64,000 nt of DNA from Lytechinus variegatus. Its lineage: Eukaryota > Echinodermata > Echinoidea > Temnopleuroida > Toxopneustidae. Made by a program: the position numbers and the translations under genes. Below, one piece after another: positions 12,001 to 21,472 of this stretch; the first letter of the stretch is position 1, and each line of letters starts with the position of its first letter. The stretch spans positions 68,612,356-68,676,355 of the forward strand of contig NC_054740.1 in assembly GCF_018143015.1 (NCBI RefSeq), written 5' to 3'. A model generated the notes under the pieces. It worked only from the letters and a program-made list of their open reading frames with translations. It ran no database searches and was not told where the DNA came from.

Positions 12001-15000
12001 AGGCCTAGTGTTAGATTGGTCTGTTAGAGCAACTACGGCAGTCTAGATACCAAGACAATGCACCAAGTGCATAAGTATCAAATGATTTTTCTAATCATTT
12101 TGGCTAATCAGTTTGGAAAAAAAGTAAGCAATTGGTTGAAAGATTAACTTTTGATATATCTCAGCCACATATTCATACGATTCCTGTTAGTTTTCTACGC
12201 ACCACCTTGAGCGTTGTTTTTTTTTAAATCAAAAGCAGCTAGTGCCACAGGCGAATAAAAAGATGACAGTGAGAAATATATTTCCTTTAAGCATACATGG
12301 CATAAGAATCTATACATATGCTCATAGATTTTGCTCAATTTGCATGCGTGAGCAGGGGAGAGTTTATGAAAGGACCTGTCAAAAAATTTTATCCGATAGT
12401 TGCCATAGGAATTGTGCTTCTTAGCCAATCTAAATCAAGGAATGTTGTCAGGTCTGAGTCAGATCATCTGACAACTTGGCGCCCCAGTAAATGCTAATGC
12501 AAATGCTCTTCGGATTTCAGTTGCGATTGCTTATGGTTGCACACGTGGCTGAAGCATGTATTCGTCTGCTTAATTGTCACCAATACCAAACAATTTTTTG
12601 GGAGCTCTTCTGTTCAGGAATATATATTTTGTTTTCAAATCACTGTTCTAGTATTTTTTCTGATATTTTACTGTTTTACAGGATTCATTTTTTTTCTCAA
12701 GTTTAATGCGTCTTTCATATATATACAATTAGAAATATGGGTTCAAATTTGAGCCAAGGGGGTTGGTAAAAGAGCATCTTTAAGGATGCAGACAGGTACA
12801 CTGAGCACCCTAAAGTTTACAGAGAAGAGCTATTTACCTCTTAACGTAAAATATCATGCACCCTAAAAAGTGCAAAGTTGTATCTATCGGGTGCAAACGA
12901 GCATTTCTGAGTGCAAAAATAGTCAGATGGTATTTTGTTAGTCTTTTTTAAATTAAGATGCAAGGTTGATGAGGTTGACTAGTGTTTCATTAAAAGTGCA
13001 AACCTAAAACTCAAAATTCATAGCAAACTCAAGTTCAAAACACCTAACTTGAAAAGTTATAAGGAAATATTTTTTAAGCAATTGCTTTATTCCAGACAAT
13101 TACCTATTGCTTGTAAGAAAATTGCTTGTAAGCATATGTTTTTTTTTTTCTTTCAGTTTAACAAATTTATGTAACGCTTACCTGTGAGGGTCCGGCTGTC
13201 ACTATCAACGAATACTGTACAAAGAGATGAGGTAAGAAACAAAAGCGGTCAATACCCTACAGAGTGCTGCTAGCTAGAAACTTTAGCTAGCGACAAGCTG
13301 GTGACTCACATAATGTTCGATTGTAGGCTAGCAAACAATTCATGTTCTCTATAAAAGATTCCTTATTTCTCTGTATGCCTACACTCTAAAAAACAGTCTC
13401 CCCAATATTGGGAAAAATGGGAATACATGTAAGCTTGGTGGGTAAAATGATACCAAATACTTTGTAAATTTTACGCAATGTTGCGTTGAAATTTACCCTT
13501 TAAACTTGCATTTTGTCCATGGGGGAAAATTACACAGTAAGCACGCTTGTCCCCTTTCTAATATTGGGTAAATTTTAATCATTTTATTAGAGAGTATGAC
13601 AAGCTTGTCAAGCTTTCCACAAGTTTTAGCTACAATCTTTAGTTAGACCGCTTGCTTGAAATTTCTGTGAAGGTTCTGGGTGCATAGAGATTGATATTTT
13701 ATCAGTTTAATAGCTGCATCAACTATGTAAAGTCTGCAGAACAATAAATGATCATAAACCTGACAAGTGCAAATATTTAATGAACCATTCTTATCCTAAG
13801 GCCATAGATCACAAGAGAAGAAAATAATTCCTGTATTAGGCTAACACGATTACTGTCAACATACAAAGAATGCAAAGAGGAAATTGAAATTGCAAATTCC
13901 CACAAAGGCATAATGCATATGGGGGAAAGGCGCTTTTAACCTTAATCTTCTTTAACTTGTTTCTAAAGAAGAGTTGGTTATCCAGAGGAATTATGTCTTT
14001 TTTCTGGATAAAAAGTCGAATGCTTGCAGAAGGGGACACATTGTGAATTCATATTTCTTTGTTAAACATGGTACAAAGTCTTTTTCTTTTGCATATTAAG
14101 CAAGTAAACAAAGGCTTCAGTTCAGAGATCGCGACTTGGCTCAAAGAATGAAGTATCACATGCCTAAAGGAGTTTTACACACAAGTCATGTGTAAGGGAG
14201 ATCATCAGCACTTAAATTGTCTTTCTTTTCTTAGTCTTCCTTTTTTCTATTTTCCTAAACTTATCTCCCTCTTCTCTGTCGTTGTTGCAGACCACTTCCT
14301 CTTCTCTTACTTATTCTTATTAAAATTTTGTTGATTTTTTTTCTCTATCTCTTCTTACAGACCCCCTCTCCATCTCTCTTTCTTTCTTGCTTTCATCCTC
14401 CATACCTGGATAATCATTATATATGAAGGGGAAGTTCACCCTCGATGACAAAGAATTTGTTGTAAAAACAGCAGAAAAAATATTAGCAAATATCGCCGAA
14501 GGTTTGAGAAAAATCCACCGAAGTATAAAAAAGTTATGAGAAGTTTAATAATTTGATTTGTGACTTAATATGCGAGCAGCTTTCCTGCTAAATAATCAAT
14601 GAAATGTCATTTTCTCAGAAAATTGAAAATGGTTTTTATTGTATATCAATAGACAAATCTTTTCACAGCCGTTCCTAAAAAGAAAACAAAATTAAGTCAT
14701 CAGAGACCATTAAAATGAATGGTATGCTTCTTATAACTTATGGGGCAGCTGCTCGTTTATGACGTCACAAATCCAAATTTCATTCATCTTTAATGAATTT
14801 TCCTCAAACCTTCATGAATACGTTTTACCTGTTTTTCAGCTTTTTTTTTACAACAAAGCTTTCTTTCAGAGTGAACTTCCCCTATTATACATTAATAGCA
14901 TCATGATGTCACACCGATGAAACGTTATTTCCATTGACATAACATGAAAATGAAAATCCATTATTTATTGTTCGAAATAGACATGAAATGAAATACTCCG

Positions 15001-16455
15001 AAAATTTGCTTTGCCCAATTGATCGTGGGCCCGGCAGCCACCGTGCAGCACCACATCGACGAGGCTTTATTCCTTTAATTGTTGAACGCCAAAGCAGCAA
15101 CTCCCATCTTTTAACGTCTTTTGGTCTGACGCGGCCGGGGTTTGAACCCCCAACCTCCCGGTTGTGAGACGGACGCTCTACCAACTGAGCCAACACACCG
15201 GTTACCAACTGAGCCAACACATCGGTGCCTTTGGAGTCGGTGTCGTTGGTGTGACTGTCTCTCATGCTCACTACAAGAGTCACGTGATCGCTTACCTGTG
15301 TTAATCAGAATAAAGTAGAGAAGAATCCCCACACAGGTCATCATGGCCAGCACGACAAAGACGACGAAGCATCCCATGAAACAATTCCGCAGTGGCTTCC
15401 CGCCGTCGACATCATCGTCCACTCCGAAGTCGATGCTTGCGGCTTTGGTAGGTAACCCCCTCGGGTTGGCCACGGGCCCATCGTCCTCGACACTCGACAA
15501 CGACTCCGACCTCTCTTTGATGGTTTCCTCATGCTTTCCTTTTTGAATAGTCTCGCCAAGCACGAAGGCTTCGTTGAAGTTGTAGCTTCCAGAAGTTCGC
15601 TTCCACTGAGTAAAAAAGTAAAAGTAAAACAGAGTAAAAAAAGAGTCTATTATCTTATTCACTTTTTTAATTGAGATTAATCCTAAATGAGAAACCCATT
15701 TATCCTTTTCAGATTTTATGAACGTATTATTTACATACATATATATATATTACTCATTAATTTGTATAATGAAACATATCTACATGCAATATTGGTGATA
15801 TAATACGCTTCTTCACACTGATGCTGTACTGTAGAAGAAGTTGAGCCGGAGGTAGAAATTGTAGATGTGTAAGGGACGAAATTCCAAACATTCTTTGACA
15901 TTTCATATTTTGTCATATAAAAACTAAGCGTTCATAGGATTAAAGAGGGTATTGATACAAAACAGCAAGATTTTTACTTTTCAAGTGCTTTCTATATTTT
16001 GAAATGAATTTCTCTATCTTTCCCAACCTCTTTTTATGATAACCTCTTAATTTGTCGGAGTAAAATAGTAACTTGGCTCATCATTCGTACATATAGCACA
16101 ATCGAGATCTTGTTTGTACCACATTGAAATATTAGGCGATGTCCTGGGCATTATTAAATGATCTTGTCTGAGTAAAGACTTCCTAGCTAAGGAAATATAC
16201 ACGGAGGCTTAACATGCTATACAACTATTATAAATATGCCTATAATATTCAAACTTATGCTTATAATACTCTAAACTAATATATTGAGGTTTATAATTGA
16301 TATATCAGGAGAACAAAGTTCTTCTGAGATATGTAAAAGTATAAGATTGTAAACTTTAAAGATTTTGATTTTATCGTGTTTAAAATCAAGATTATACTTA
16401 ACAACTAATTACAGATACATACGATTCTAGTCATTTAATTTGTACTTACATTCAT
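1..16455 (-). CDS. Type II transmembrane serine protease: TM, SEA, mucin stalk, trypsin domain (gene span; 3' end off window)
   Basis: Predicted cell-surface trypsin-like protease, N-terminus inside. Joining eleven exons gives 714 residues before the window edge. Order: cytoplasmic tail (1-76), hydrophobic helix (about 77-103), SEA domain (about 117-232) with the G178-S179 autocleavage-type site, Ser/Thr-rich mucin stalk (234-503), then a trypsin domain from about 505. Activation site is R522-IVGG; the triad is H563 (AAHC), D609 (DIAL) and S706 (GDSGGP). D700, six residues before the serine, predicts cleavage after Arg/Lys. C506 and C629 are placed to tether the pro-region to the catalytic domain, as in matriptase/HAT-type proteases. 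Every exon junction has matching phase and canonical GT/AG ends. The tiny first exon is the least certain piece. Exons between 2727 and 8537 could have been missed; none was seen. Family assignment is firm, orthology is not claimed. Confidence 0.85.
617..914. repeat. GC-rich foldback repeat of GGCCTCGG/CCTTGGCC units
   Basis: A block far richer in G+C than its surroundings, made of many irregular GGCCTCG and CCTTGGCC copies. It is bounded by an inverted pair: CCAGTGTTGTG near 617 and CACAACACTGG near 905. It lies in the intron between protease exons 10 and 11. The apparent ORFs on both strands are products of the repeat. Confidence 0.55.
1072..1214 (-). CDS. Protease exon 10: region before the active-site serine
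   Basis: Encodes 47 residues including NRSIC, HICAG and GRRDSC. These are the conserved trypsin segment holding two cysteines and the specificity-pocket aspartate. Acceptor TTATCTTTCAG, donor GTAAGG; starts with two bases completing a Gln codon and ends in phase 0. Confidence 0.88.
1529..1800 (-). CDS. Protease exon 9: catalytic aspartate
   Basis: Encodes about 90 residues with DIALVRL (catalytic Asp), VQPLC (cysteine linked to the pro-region in this family) and CFVSGWG. Acceptor CGAAAACAG, donor GTAAGT. One base at the start completes a Val codon and one base is left at the end. Confidence 0.92.
2543..2726 (-). CDS. Protease exon 8: activation site and catalytic histidine
   Basis: Starts after a pyrimidine-rich acceptor ending in AATCGATAG and reads TCGAPS, then ARIVGG (zymogen cleavage), CGAVLI and WAITAAHC (catalytic His). 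The donor is GTAAGT. Its two leading bases complete the Asp codon begun by the mucin exon at 8538-9350. An open frame continues upstream to 2937 with a hydrophobic stretch, but the splice site and phase favour that being intron. Confidence 0.88.
3075..4240 (-). repeat. Diverged repeat block, inverted relative to 6780-8260
   Basis: Holds repeated phrases such as AAGATGGCG and the complement of GACCCTTTAAA. The start (GCTGAATCCAAAAATG... TTGCCAA) resembles the reverse complement of bases around 8195-8235. Heavily diverged; boundaries approximate. Confidence 0.45.
4837..5819. mobile_element. Tc1/mariner-like MITE, 983 bp
   Basis: Begins CAGTGCGTATCAAAAAAAAG and ends with its reverse complement; about 26 bases of each end match before the arms diverge. 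It is flanked by TA on both sides, the target duplication of this superfamily. No transposase is encoded. It sits inside the GATA-rich interior of the foldback element, so it is the younger insertion. Confidence 0.8.
5821..6490. repeat. GATA / GAGA / GACAGA microsatellite tract
   Basis: About 670 bases of GATA, GAGA and GACAGA units interrupted by short unique words such as AAAGAATGAGAGAGAC that recur three times. Related sequence lies left of the MITE (about 4690-4836). Minus-strand frames here give only Ser/Leu/Ile low-complexity peptides. Confidence 0.9.
6780..7730 (+). repeat. Tandem repeat of about 177 bp, five recognisable copies
   Basis: The phrase (G/A)ACCCTTTAAAC/T recurs at about 6855, 7022, 7198, 7377 and 7556, spacings 167, 176, 179 and 179. 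Each unit also carries TTTTGGAAGCCATCTTGG, CCTTGTAACT and AACAAACTATGTC. Copies are diverged. More decayed related sequence continues to about 8260. Confidence 0.75.
8538..9350 (-). CDS. Protease exon 7: mucin-like Ser/Thr stalk
   Basis: A single 813-base exon encoding about 270 residues dominated by Ser, Thr, Pro and Val (for example [15 protein letters not shown]), with several N-x-S/T sites. It should form a heavily O-glycosylated stalk between SEA and protease domains. Acceptor TTCTCCCCAG, donor GTATCT. Phase 1 on both sides, so the exon could be gained, lost or expanded without breaking frame. The long plus-strand frames over it are shadows of the low-complexity code. Confidence 0.88.
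9383..9868 (-). mobile_element. tRNA-derived SINE, split by about 170 bp of other DNA
   Basis: The right part holds a box-B-like GGATTCGAACC (plus-strand strand sense; tRNA head on the minus strand). The left part has GAAAACTGTTCTCCCAGCGG and a TAATAATAAT tail. The uninterrupted copy at 31063-31285 shows the two parts are normally contiguous; here about 9484-9653 is inserted between them. Confidence 0.6.
9998..10167 (-). CDS. Protease exon 6: C-terminal half of SEA domain
   Basis: Reads [10 protein letters not shown], then a helix-like segment and [15 protein letters not shown], the second half of a SEA domain. The G-S step matches the site where SEA domains self-cleave (consensus G-S-V/I). 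Acceptor ACCAATCAG, donor GTAAGC; one base at each end is shared with neighbouring codons. Confidence 0.88.
10708..10775 (-). CDS. Protease exon 5: central SEA segment
   Basis: Short 68-base exon reading [19 protein letters not shown] then ERF, between acceptor TCTTTTACAG and donor GTAAGT. It starts in phase 0 and leaves two bases. The pattern (small residues, L..IY, V..F before G-S) is typical of SEA domains, and a homologous exon of the same phase lies at 22028-22101. Confidence 0.85.
11139..11587. repeat. Palindrome-rich MITE-like element (ACACC..GGTGT)
   Basis: Within about 450 bases ACACC and GGTGT recur many times in inverted pairs (ACCGGTGTTA, ACACCAAATGGTGT, ACACCAACTAGTGT). It resembles small palindromic transposon derivatives. 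It lies in a protease intron; ends approximate. Confidence 0.5.
11726..11835 (-). CDS. Protease exon 4: N-terminal half of SEA domain
   Basis: Encodes 36 residues beginning [14 protein letters not shown] and ending ENEFTSA. Acceptor CTTATGCACAG, donor GTAAGT; two leading bases complete a Gly codon and it ends in phase 0. It aligns with the exon at 23795-23907 of the neighbouring SEA gene. Confidence 0.85.
13182..13214 (-). CDS. Protease exon 3: 33-base linker microexon
   Basis: Reads [10 protein letters not shown] between acceptor CTCTTTGTACAG and donor GTAAGC, joining the membrane helix to the SEA domain. Phase 1 on both sides, so skipping it would keep frame. Support is the paired splice sites and exact phase fit; it is too short for homology alone. 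Confidence 0.75.
13379..13597. repeat. Possible small MITE
   Basis: Starts ACACTCTAAAAAAC and ends near TTTTATTAGAGAGT, a weak inverted pair. The interior repeats AATATTGGG(A/T)AAA near both ends. No clear target duplication was identified. Confidence 0.35.
14427..14883. mobile_element. Palindromic MITE (AGGGGAAGTTCACCCT ends)
   Basis: Begins AGGGGAAGTTCACCCT and ends AGAGTGAACTTCCCCT. The interior is roughly self-complementary, with GAGCAGCTTTCC on the left against GGGCAGCTGCTCG on the right. A partial copy of the same family lies at about 30800-31066. It sits in the intron between protease exons 2 and 3. Confidence 0.7.
14980..15232 (-). mobile_element. tRNA-Val-like SINE beside the protease exon 2 donor
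   Basis: The minus strand reads GGCTCAGTTGGTAGAGC (box A), a CAC anticodon loop and GGGTTCAAACCCC (box B), followed by a non-tRNA body. The acceptor stem does not pair, so it is a SINE and not a tRNA gene. The box-A end is tandemly duplicated (about 24 bp). Confidence 0.75.
15296..15605 (-). CDS. Protease exon 2: cytoplasmic tail and membrane helix
   Basis: Encodes 103 residues: a charged tail with Ser/Thr clusters and an acidic patch ([11 protein letters not shown]), a basic residue near the membrane, then the hydrophobic run [19 protein letters not shown]. Acceptor TTTTTTACTCAG, donor GTAAGC; starts in phase 0 and leaves one base. The open frame runs past the donor into a tRNA-derived SINE. 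Confidence 0.88.
16450..16455 (-). CDS. Protease exon 1: candidate start codon exon
   Basis: ATG AAT followed directly by the donor GTAAGTACA. It ends in phase 0 as the next exon requires, giving a protein that begins MNWKRTSG. A TTTTACAG just upstream could make this an 8-base microexon, or the upstream bases may simply be 5' UTR. No competing ATG exon was found nearby, but a transcript is needed. Confidence 0.5.
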
Positions 16456-19400
16456 ATCTGTAAAAGAGTGTTATATTGTACTTTTCAGCAAATATGTCAG
16501 GCACATTCCCGTTCTTGGCCCATGCCTCGTTCAACCATCAGTCTCATTTCTGGGTAAAAGACGATACGAATAATGTAACTTAGTCGTCTAATCAATACAA
16601 TACTGCAATGATCACAACAAGAAGATCACCATGTTAAGCTGTTGGCTACACCATGTCATTTCCTTTCTTCTCGAGCAACTTTGAGAAGTTTGTCTTGACA
16701 TCAATGTCATGAGCTACATTTTTTTCTCCATAAGTAAGTCTTAGAGCTTTTGAGTCAACATTTGCAATGCTTTTGTTAAATTCCCCTTTCTTTTGGAGAG
16801 ATTAAAGTCCTTGTTGACAAAATCAGAGCATTACTCAGACTTTTCAGAAGTAGACACACATAATAACACTACGACATTATCGTCACCTACCTACATGTGT
16901 TATACTCCAAGGCAATTTCCACAACTGATCAAGACCATTAAGACAGAGTCGATATAGAATGTACAAAAGTCTTTAATACAAGGTCGATGACTCATCGGCT
17001 ATGTTTCTTTCAACTTTATTTATGAAAAAAAAACTTCTGAGAAAGTCAACTACTCGTATAATTCCATACGAAATACACTCCAAAACACAAAAGATGAAAG
17101 GGGTGGTGGAAAAGTCGCCAAGGGTAACTGCGTTTTCCACCCTCATGAAAGCTGTGCCTCCTTGGCCCCTTTTAACATGTTCAAAAAGGTGATTTAACCC
17201 TTTCTATCCTTTCTTTTTTAAGAGTGTATATTGGTCACGCAACATCCGAACAATTTGAATTCCCATTTTATGGACAAATTAATATTTATACTATATAGGC
17301 CCTACAGTAGAAAAACGAAGGTGTGCCAGTTACTGAAATCGATATATTATGATCAAAGAAATAAAATGTATGAAAATAAGCATTTACGAAAACTTACCCA
17401 GCAGAAGTCTTATTCTGTCATGTCTGTCGCATATAGATATTTCAACTTCATGTATGATGGTTGTTATTCCCTCGCCTCAGCATAGTTTGCATAGTTTTCT
17501 ATCAATATTCCAAATAATCACTTTTTGTCATGGACAATCGGATAGTAAAGTATAATGAATGCTACAAATCACAGCGATTTACTCTTGGCTTATTGTAAGA
17601 TGAATATCATGTATGTGGCATCGACAGAAAATTCCCTACACACGCCCACCCGTTAACCCCTTTTTAAAAAGTTCTAATTGGGAATAATGTGTAGTATATT
17701 TTGGAATGTCGGTGCCTCTTGTACCAAACATACACACGAAAGGGGTTCTTTCGGTTTGCACAGGAGTTTCAATGAAGTTGGGCGTGACTAAAACCCCAGA
17801 AGCTTTTTTTACATTCTGTGTGTAAATGCGCCGACAGAATCTCATTGTTACGATGCACCAAACCGTGTCCCCCTTGCCTGGACTAAAAACAATGACGTCA
17901 CAATAACTTTACGACTCTGTGATCTAGTGGGATCATCGGACGGATGACTGCAACAAAACCGAACCGGTCTGACAGGCCACGCAACTCTGACGTGACGAGA
18001 AAAAGTGGGTCCGGCTCGGTTGACAGTCGGTTTGTGGTAAAAATATCAAAGTAGGACGTCACGCAAAAAAATGACGGCATACATCAACAAACGAATGAAA
18101 ACAGATTCACAGAGATTCATAAGTTGGAAAGAGTGGACAATAATTAATTTCAGAATTATACTCCAAATTAAGGGTATTGATAACCAGAAGTTGTGGGGTT
18201 TTGACTACTCATTGTAATATAGTCAAAAAATCGCAAAAAATTCTTAAAGCGGTACGTACTCCAGGCTGAAAAATGATGCGACTTGAGTAGATAAAGAAAA
18301 TCAAACAAACAAAACAGAGAAAATTTAACAAAATCCGATGAGGAATAATAAATGACATTTAAAGATTTGCATTGATTTGGTGAAACATTCATGAATATTC
18401 AATGAGCAAACCAATGTCATATCCCCTCTTGGTCTTTTATGTATTATTAGCGGGTCACAATTTGGACTCTGTAAAAAAAGAAAAAAGAAACAAAACAATG
18501 TTCGCTCAATCATGAACAAACATTATATGTATATTTTGAAATTTAATTGATTTTGACAGACTTTCAAAAGCGCTTCGTTTTGATAAGCTCAGGGCAACGC
18601 CTATAATTGAATTATGATCTGCTCCACGATGACTATGATAATTGTTCTGTTAAGTGCAGTCAGACGGTAGCTTATTAATTTTTGTTTGTCTTTTGATGTT
18701 TGTTCTACACATATTTAGTCATGTAGGCGTATCATACCTCGCTGTTCAAAGTTCATTCCCAATATAATCGTTTTCCGTATTCGCATGTGACCGTGATACC
18801 CGAATATTCTTTCATATTATTCATTATCCATTATTATTTCAAAACAGGAAAATGTGACAAAACATTTTGAAGGTCAGATCCACCCTATAAAATCATCGTG
18901 TTGACTCAAAAGAGAGAGGGAAACGAGCATAACACCGATGAAAAGCATCAAAGTCATATGTAAAATAAGTTAGTTATAACATTTAAAAATTTCTCTTTTT
19001 ATTTCACAAAAAATTATGAAATGTTTTGATTTTTACAAATTAACAATTAAGATTGACAATTAAAGAGCCTTTTGATGACTTAGAAGCACAAAAGGTTAAA
19101 ATAGCGGTAATTCCACTTGTTCGGGGGAAAGGAGTATGTAGATTAAACATTGAAATATACATAATATTAACATACAACAGAAATTGTGAGTGGGTGATGG
19201 GATCGGTACCTCATTTGAATACCGACCTGGATGTGCATAGAACTGTTTTGTAATGTTGAAACGCAATAACTTTTTTTACTTTGCTTTTTTGGATCCGACA
19301 CGAATACCCCAGATAAGAGGGCATGTGACGAAAGAAATTGACGAAAATGTTTCTCAGTTGAATTATATAATATGCTAATAACACAGACTACAATACTGAG

Positions 19401-20308
19401 ACAACAATGACAGACAAAAAATACACTTGTAGGATTTCAGACTGTGAGTGCATTTAATGCAACAAATTATTGACAAAGCGTTTTCCATAAATAAATCATA
19501 AGAAATAACTTATAACATGAATTAAGGATTTGTTTCTTCGAACATTCCACATTCAAATTCCTTACTCCATACTCATGATACATTTTAAGACTTCTATATC
19601 GAATGTTCTTCTTTGTAAGTCTTTATAACATTTATGTATACACCAAATACCAGTGTTTCCTGAAAGATTAAATCAACTTGCCGACTTTTCTATCAGAAGA
19701 TAATTGAGGATAATATTGATGTATAGCTTTTAAAGGCGAAATTTCTATTTGTTATAGCATCTGTTATAAAGAATTTGGTAAAGGTTATAGTCACTTTTCT
19801 ACATTTTTACAACATAATATATTAATTGGTGTGTCTTTAAACTGTTCTAGAATTCTAGTGTGGATGGAATTGAATAAAAAAAAATTAGGGTGAATGTATT
19901 TTGCAAATTTATTTTGAAATCTATGTAGTCGCAAGTAATCAAAATTTAAATAGCGGCGTGGGCCTATTTTTGTGTCATTTCACAAATATGCAATCAGCTA
20001 AACTTGAAATTCAGGGTATTCTTTATCGCTTGATATGCCGTGATCACTATTTCGTAAGAGAGTTGTGCGAATAACCTTTTAATGTAAAGCGAAACACACA
20101 ATATCCCAAATGTGACATTAATTTTTATCTTCAAAGAATCATCATTAGAAAAAAAAAACAGGTCATTCCACTTTTGAAAGATTGAAATGGGAGATACTCA
20201 AGTGCAATTAACATTAGCGAACGTTCTCTGAAGCTAAGATATTGTTTGAGATTATTTACAATAAGATTTATTTTGATTTTTTTTCATTTCCTAAGTAATG
20301 TAATTTAA

Positions 20309-20907
20309 AGGACAAGTCCACCCCAACAAAAACTTGATTTGAATAAACAGAGAAAAATTCAACAAGCATAACACTGAAAATTTCATCAAAATCGGATGTA
20401 AAATAAGAAAGTTATGGCATTTTAAAATTTCGCTTATTTTCAACAAAATAATTATATGAACGAGCCAGTTACATCCAAATGAGAGAGTTGATGACATCAC
20501 TCACTCACTATTTCTTTTGTATTTTATTATATGAAATATGAAATATTTTATTTTCTCGTCATTGTCATGTGAAATGAAGTTTCATTCCTCCCTGAACACG
20601 TGGAATTCCATTATTTTAACATTTTGTGCTTCAAGCAAGGAGGTCCTAATCGCCAAATTGGTAAAAATTGACATATTGTATAATTCAAACAATAAAAAAC
20701 AAAAGAAATAGTGAGTGAGTGACATCATCGACTCTCATTTGGATTTAACTGGCTCGTTCATATAACTATTTTGTTGAAAATAAGCGAAACTTTGAAATGT
20801 CATAACTTTCCTATTTTACATCCGATTTTGATGAAATTTTCAGCATTGTGCTTGTCTGATTTTCTATATTGATTCAAATCAACATTTTTCTGAGGTGGAC
20901 TTAACCT
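20309..20907. mobile_element. TTAA-flanked palindromic MITE, copy 1
   Basis: Begins AGGACAAGTCCACCCC, ends GGTGGACTTAACCT, and is flanked on both sides by TTAA, the duplication made by piggyBac-type transposases. The halves are near mirror images (CATCACTCACTCACTATTTC against its complement). Same family as 45440-46040 and 51678-52230. No coding capacity. Confidence 0.8.
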
Positions 20908-21138
20908 TTAAATATACCATGCCTTATAAACGGAAAGCTATAGCTAACAGGTCCTGTTCAGGTAAACGTGTAAACGATTTTTGCTTGGTGTGTGTGTGTG
21001 TGTGTTGGGGGTGCGGAGTGTGTGTCAGAGTGCAACCGGAAAAGTTTATTATGTGTGCACGAGTTCCTTCTGGCAACAGAGTATTCGATAATATAATAAA
21101 GGCATAATCATTGAACTCAAGCTAAACCATCATTACAG

Positions 21139-21144
21139 TTTATT
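21139..21144 (-). promoter_or_regulatory. Candidate polyadenylation signal of the SEA gene
   Basis: AATAAA on the minus strand about 135 bases past the stop codon of the SEA gene. Position fits a 3' end there and supports the gene ending after its SEA domain. The hexamer is common in AT-rich DNA, so it is only suggestive. Confidence 0.4.
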
Positions 21145-21276
21145 TCATTTTTTTAAATAGAAATGAAGCATTACAGTACCGATCGATTTTTATGGAGAAG
21201 CTTTTACACCACAGAATGCTTAAGTTAAGAAGTGGCGCGAAAAGCAGTGTTTCAAAGACACGCGGATTGCATAGGA

Positions 21277-21472
21277 TCATAATTTTATGAATCGGAAAAC
21301 ATCCACCGATTCGTCCGCACTTAACTCGAGGTCGAAAAAGTTTTCGTCATCGAATCCGTCTTCCAACTCGGCAATGAAAAGTTCGGTGAAGGCATGTCTG
21401 GTCGAGATGTCCTCTGACGGAGAACCACCGAAGATACACTGAAACGATGTTCGAATGCCACCGTCGTCATTC
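21277..21472 (-). CDS. SEA gene terminal exon
   Basis: After acceptor TTGATCATTGAAG it reads NDDGGIRTSFQCIFGG, then HAFTELFIAELEDGF and a short acidic tail ending FRFIKL-stop. One leading base completes a Ser codon. Alignment with protease exon 6 is clear in length and hydrophobic pattern. Confidence 0.7.

Larger units (their letters stand above)
16456..21276. other. Intergenic stretch between protease and SEA genes
   Basis: AT-rich DNA without a supported gene. Contains decayed MITE pieces (about 18244-18480, whose left end is TTAA followed by AGCGGTACGTACTCCAGGC, and about 18870-19030), the whole MITE at 20309-20907 and a short GT run near 20990. The protease promoter should lie here; no clear core element was recognised. 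Confidence 0.5.

Noticed and set aside
15130-15232. tRNA-Val gene
   Set aside because: Boxes A and B are present, but the acceptor stem does not pair, box A is duplicated and a SINE body follows.
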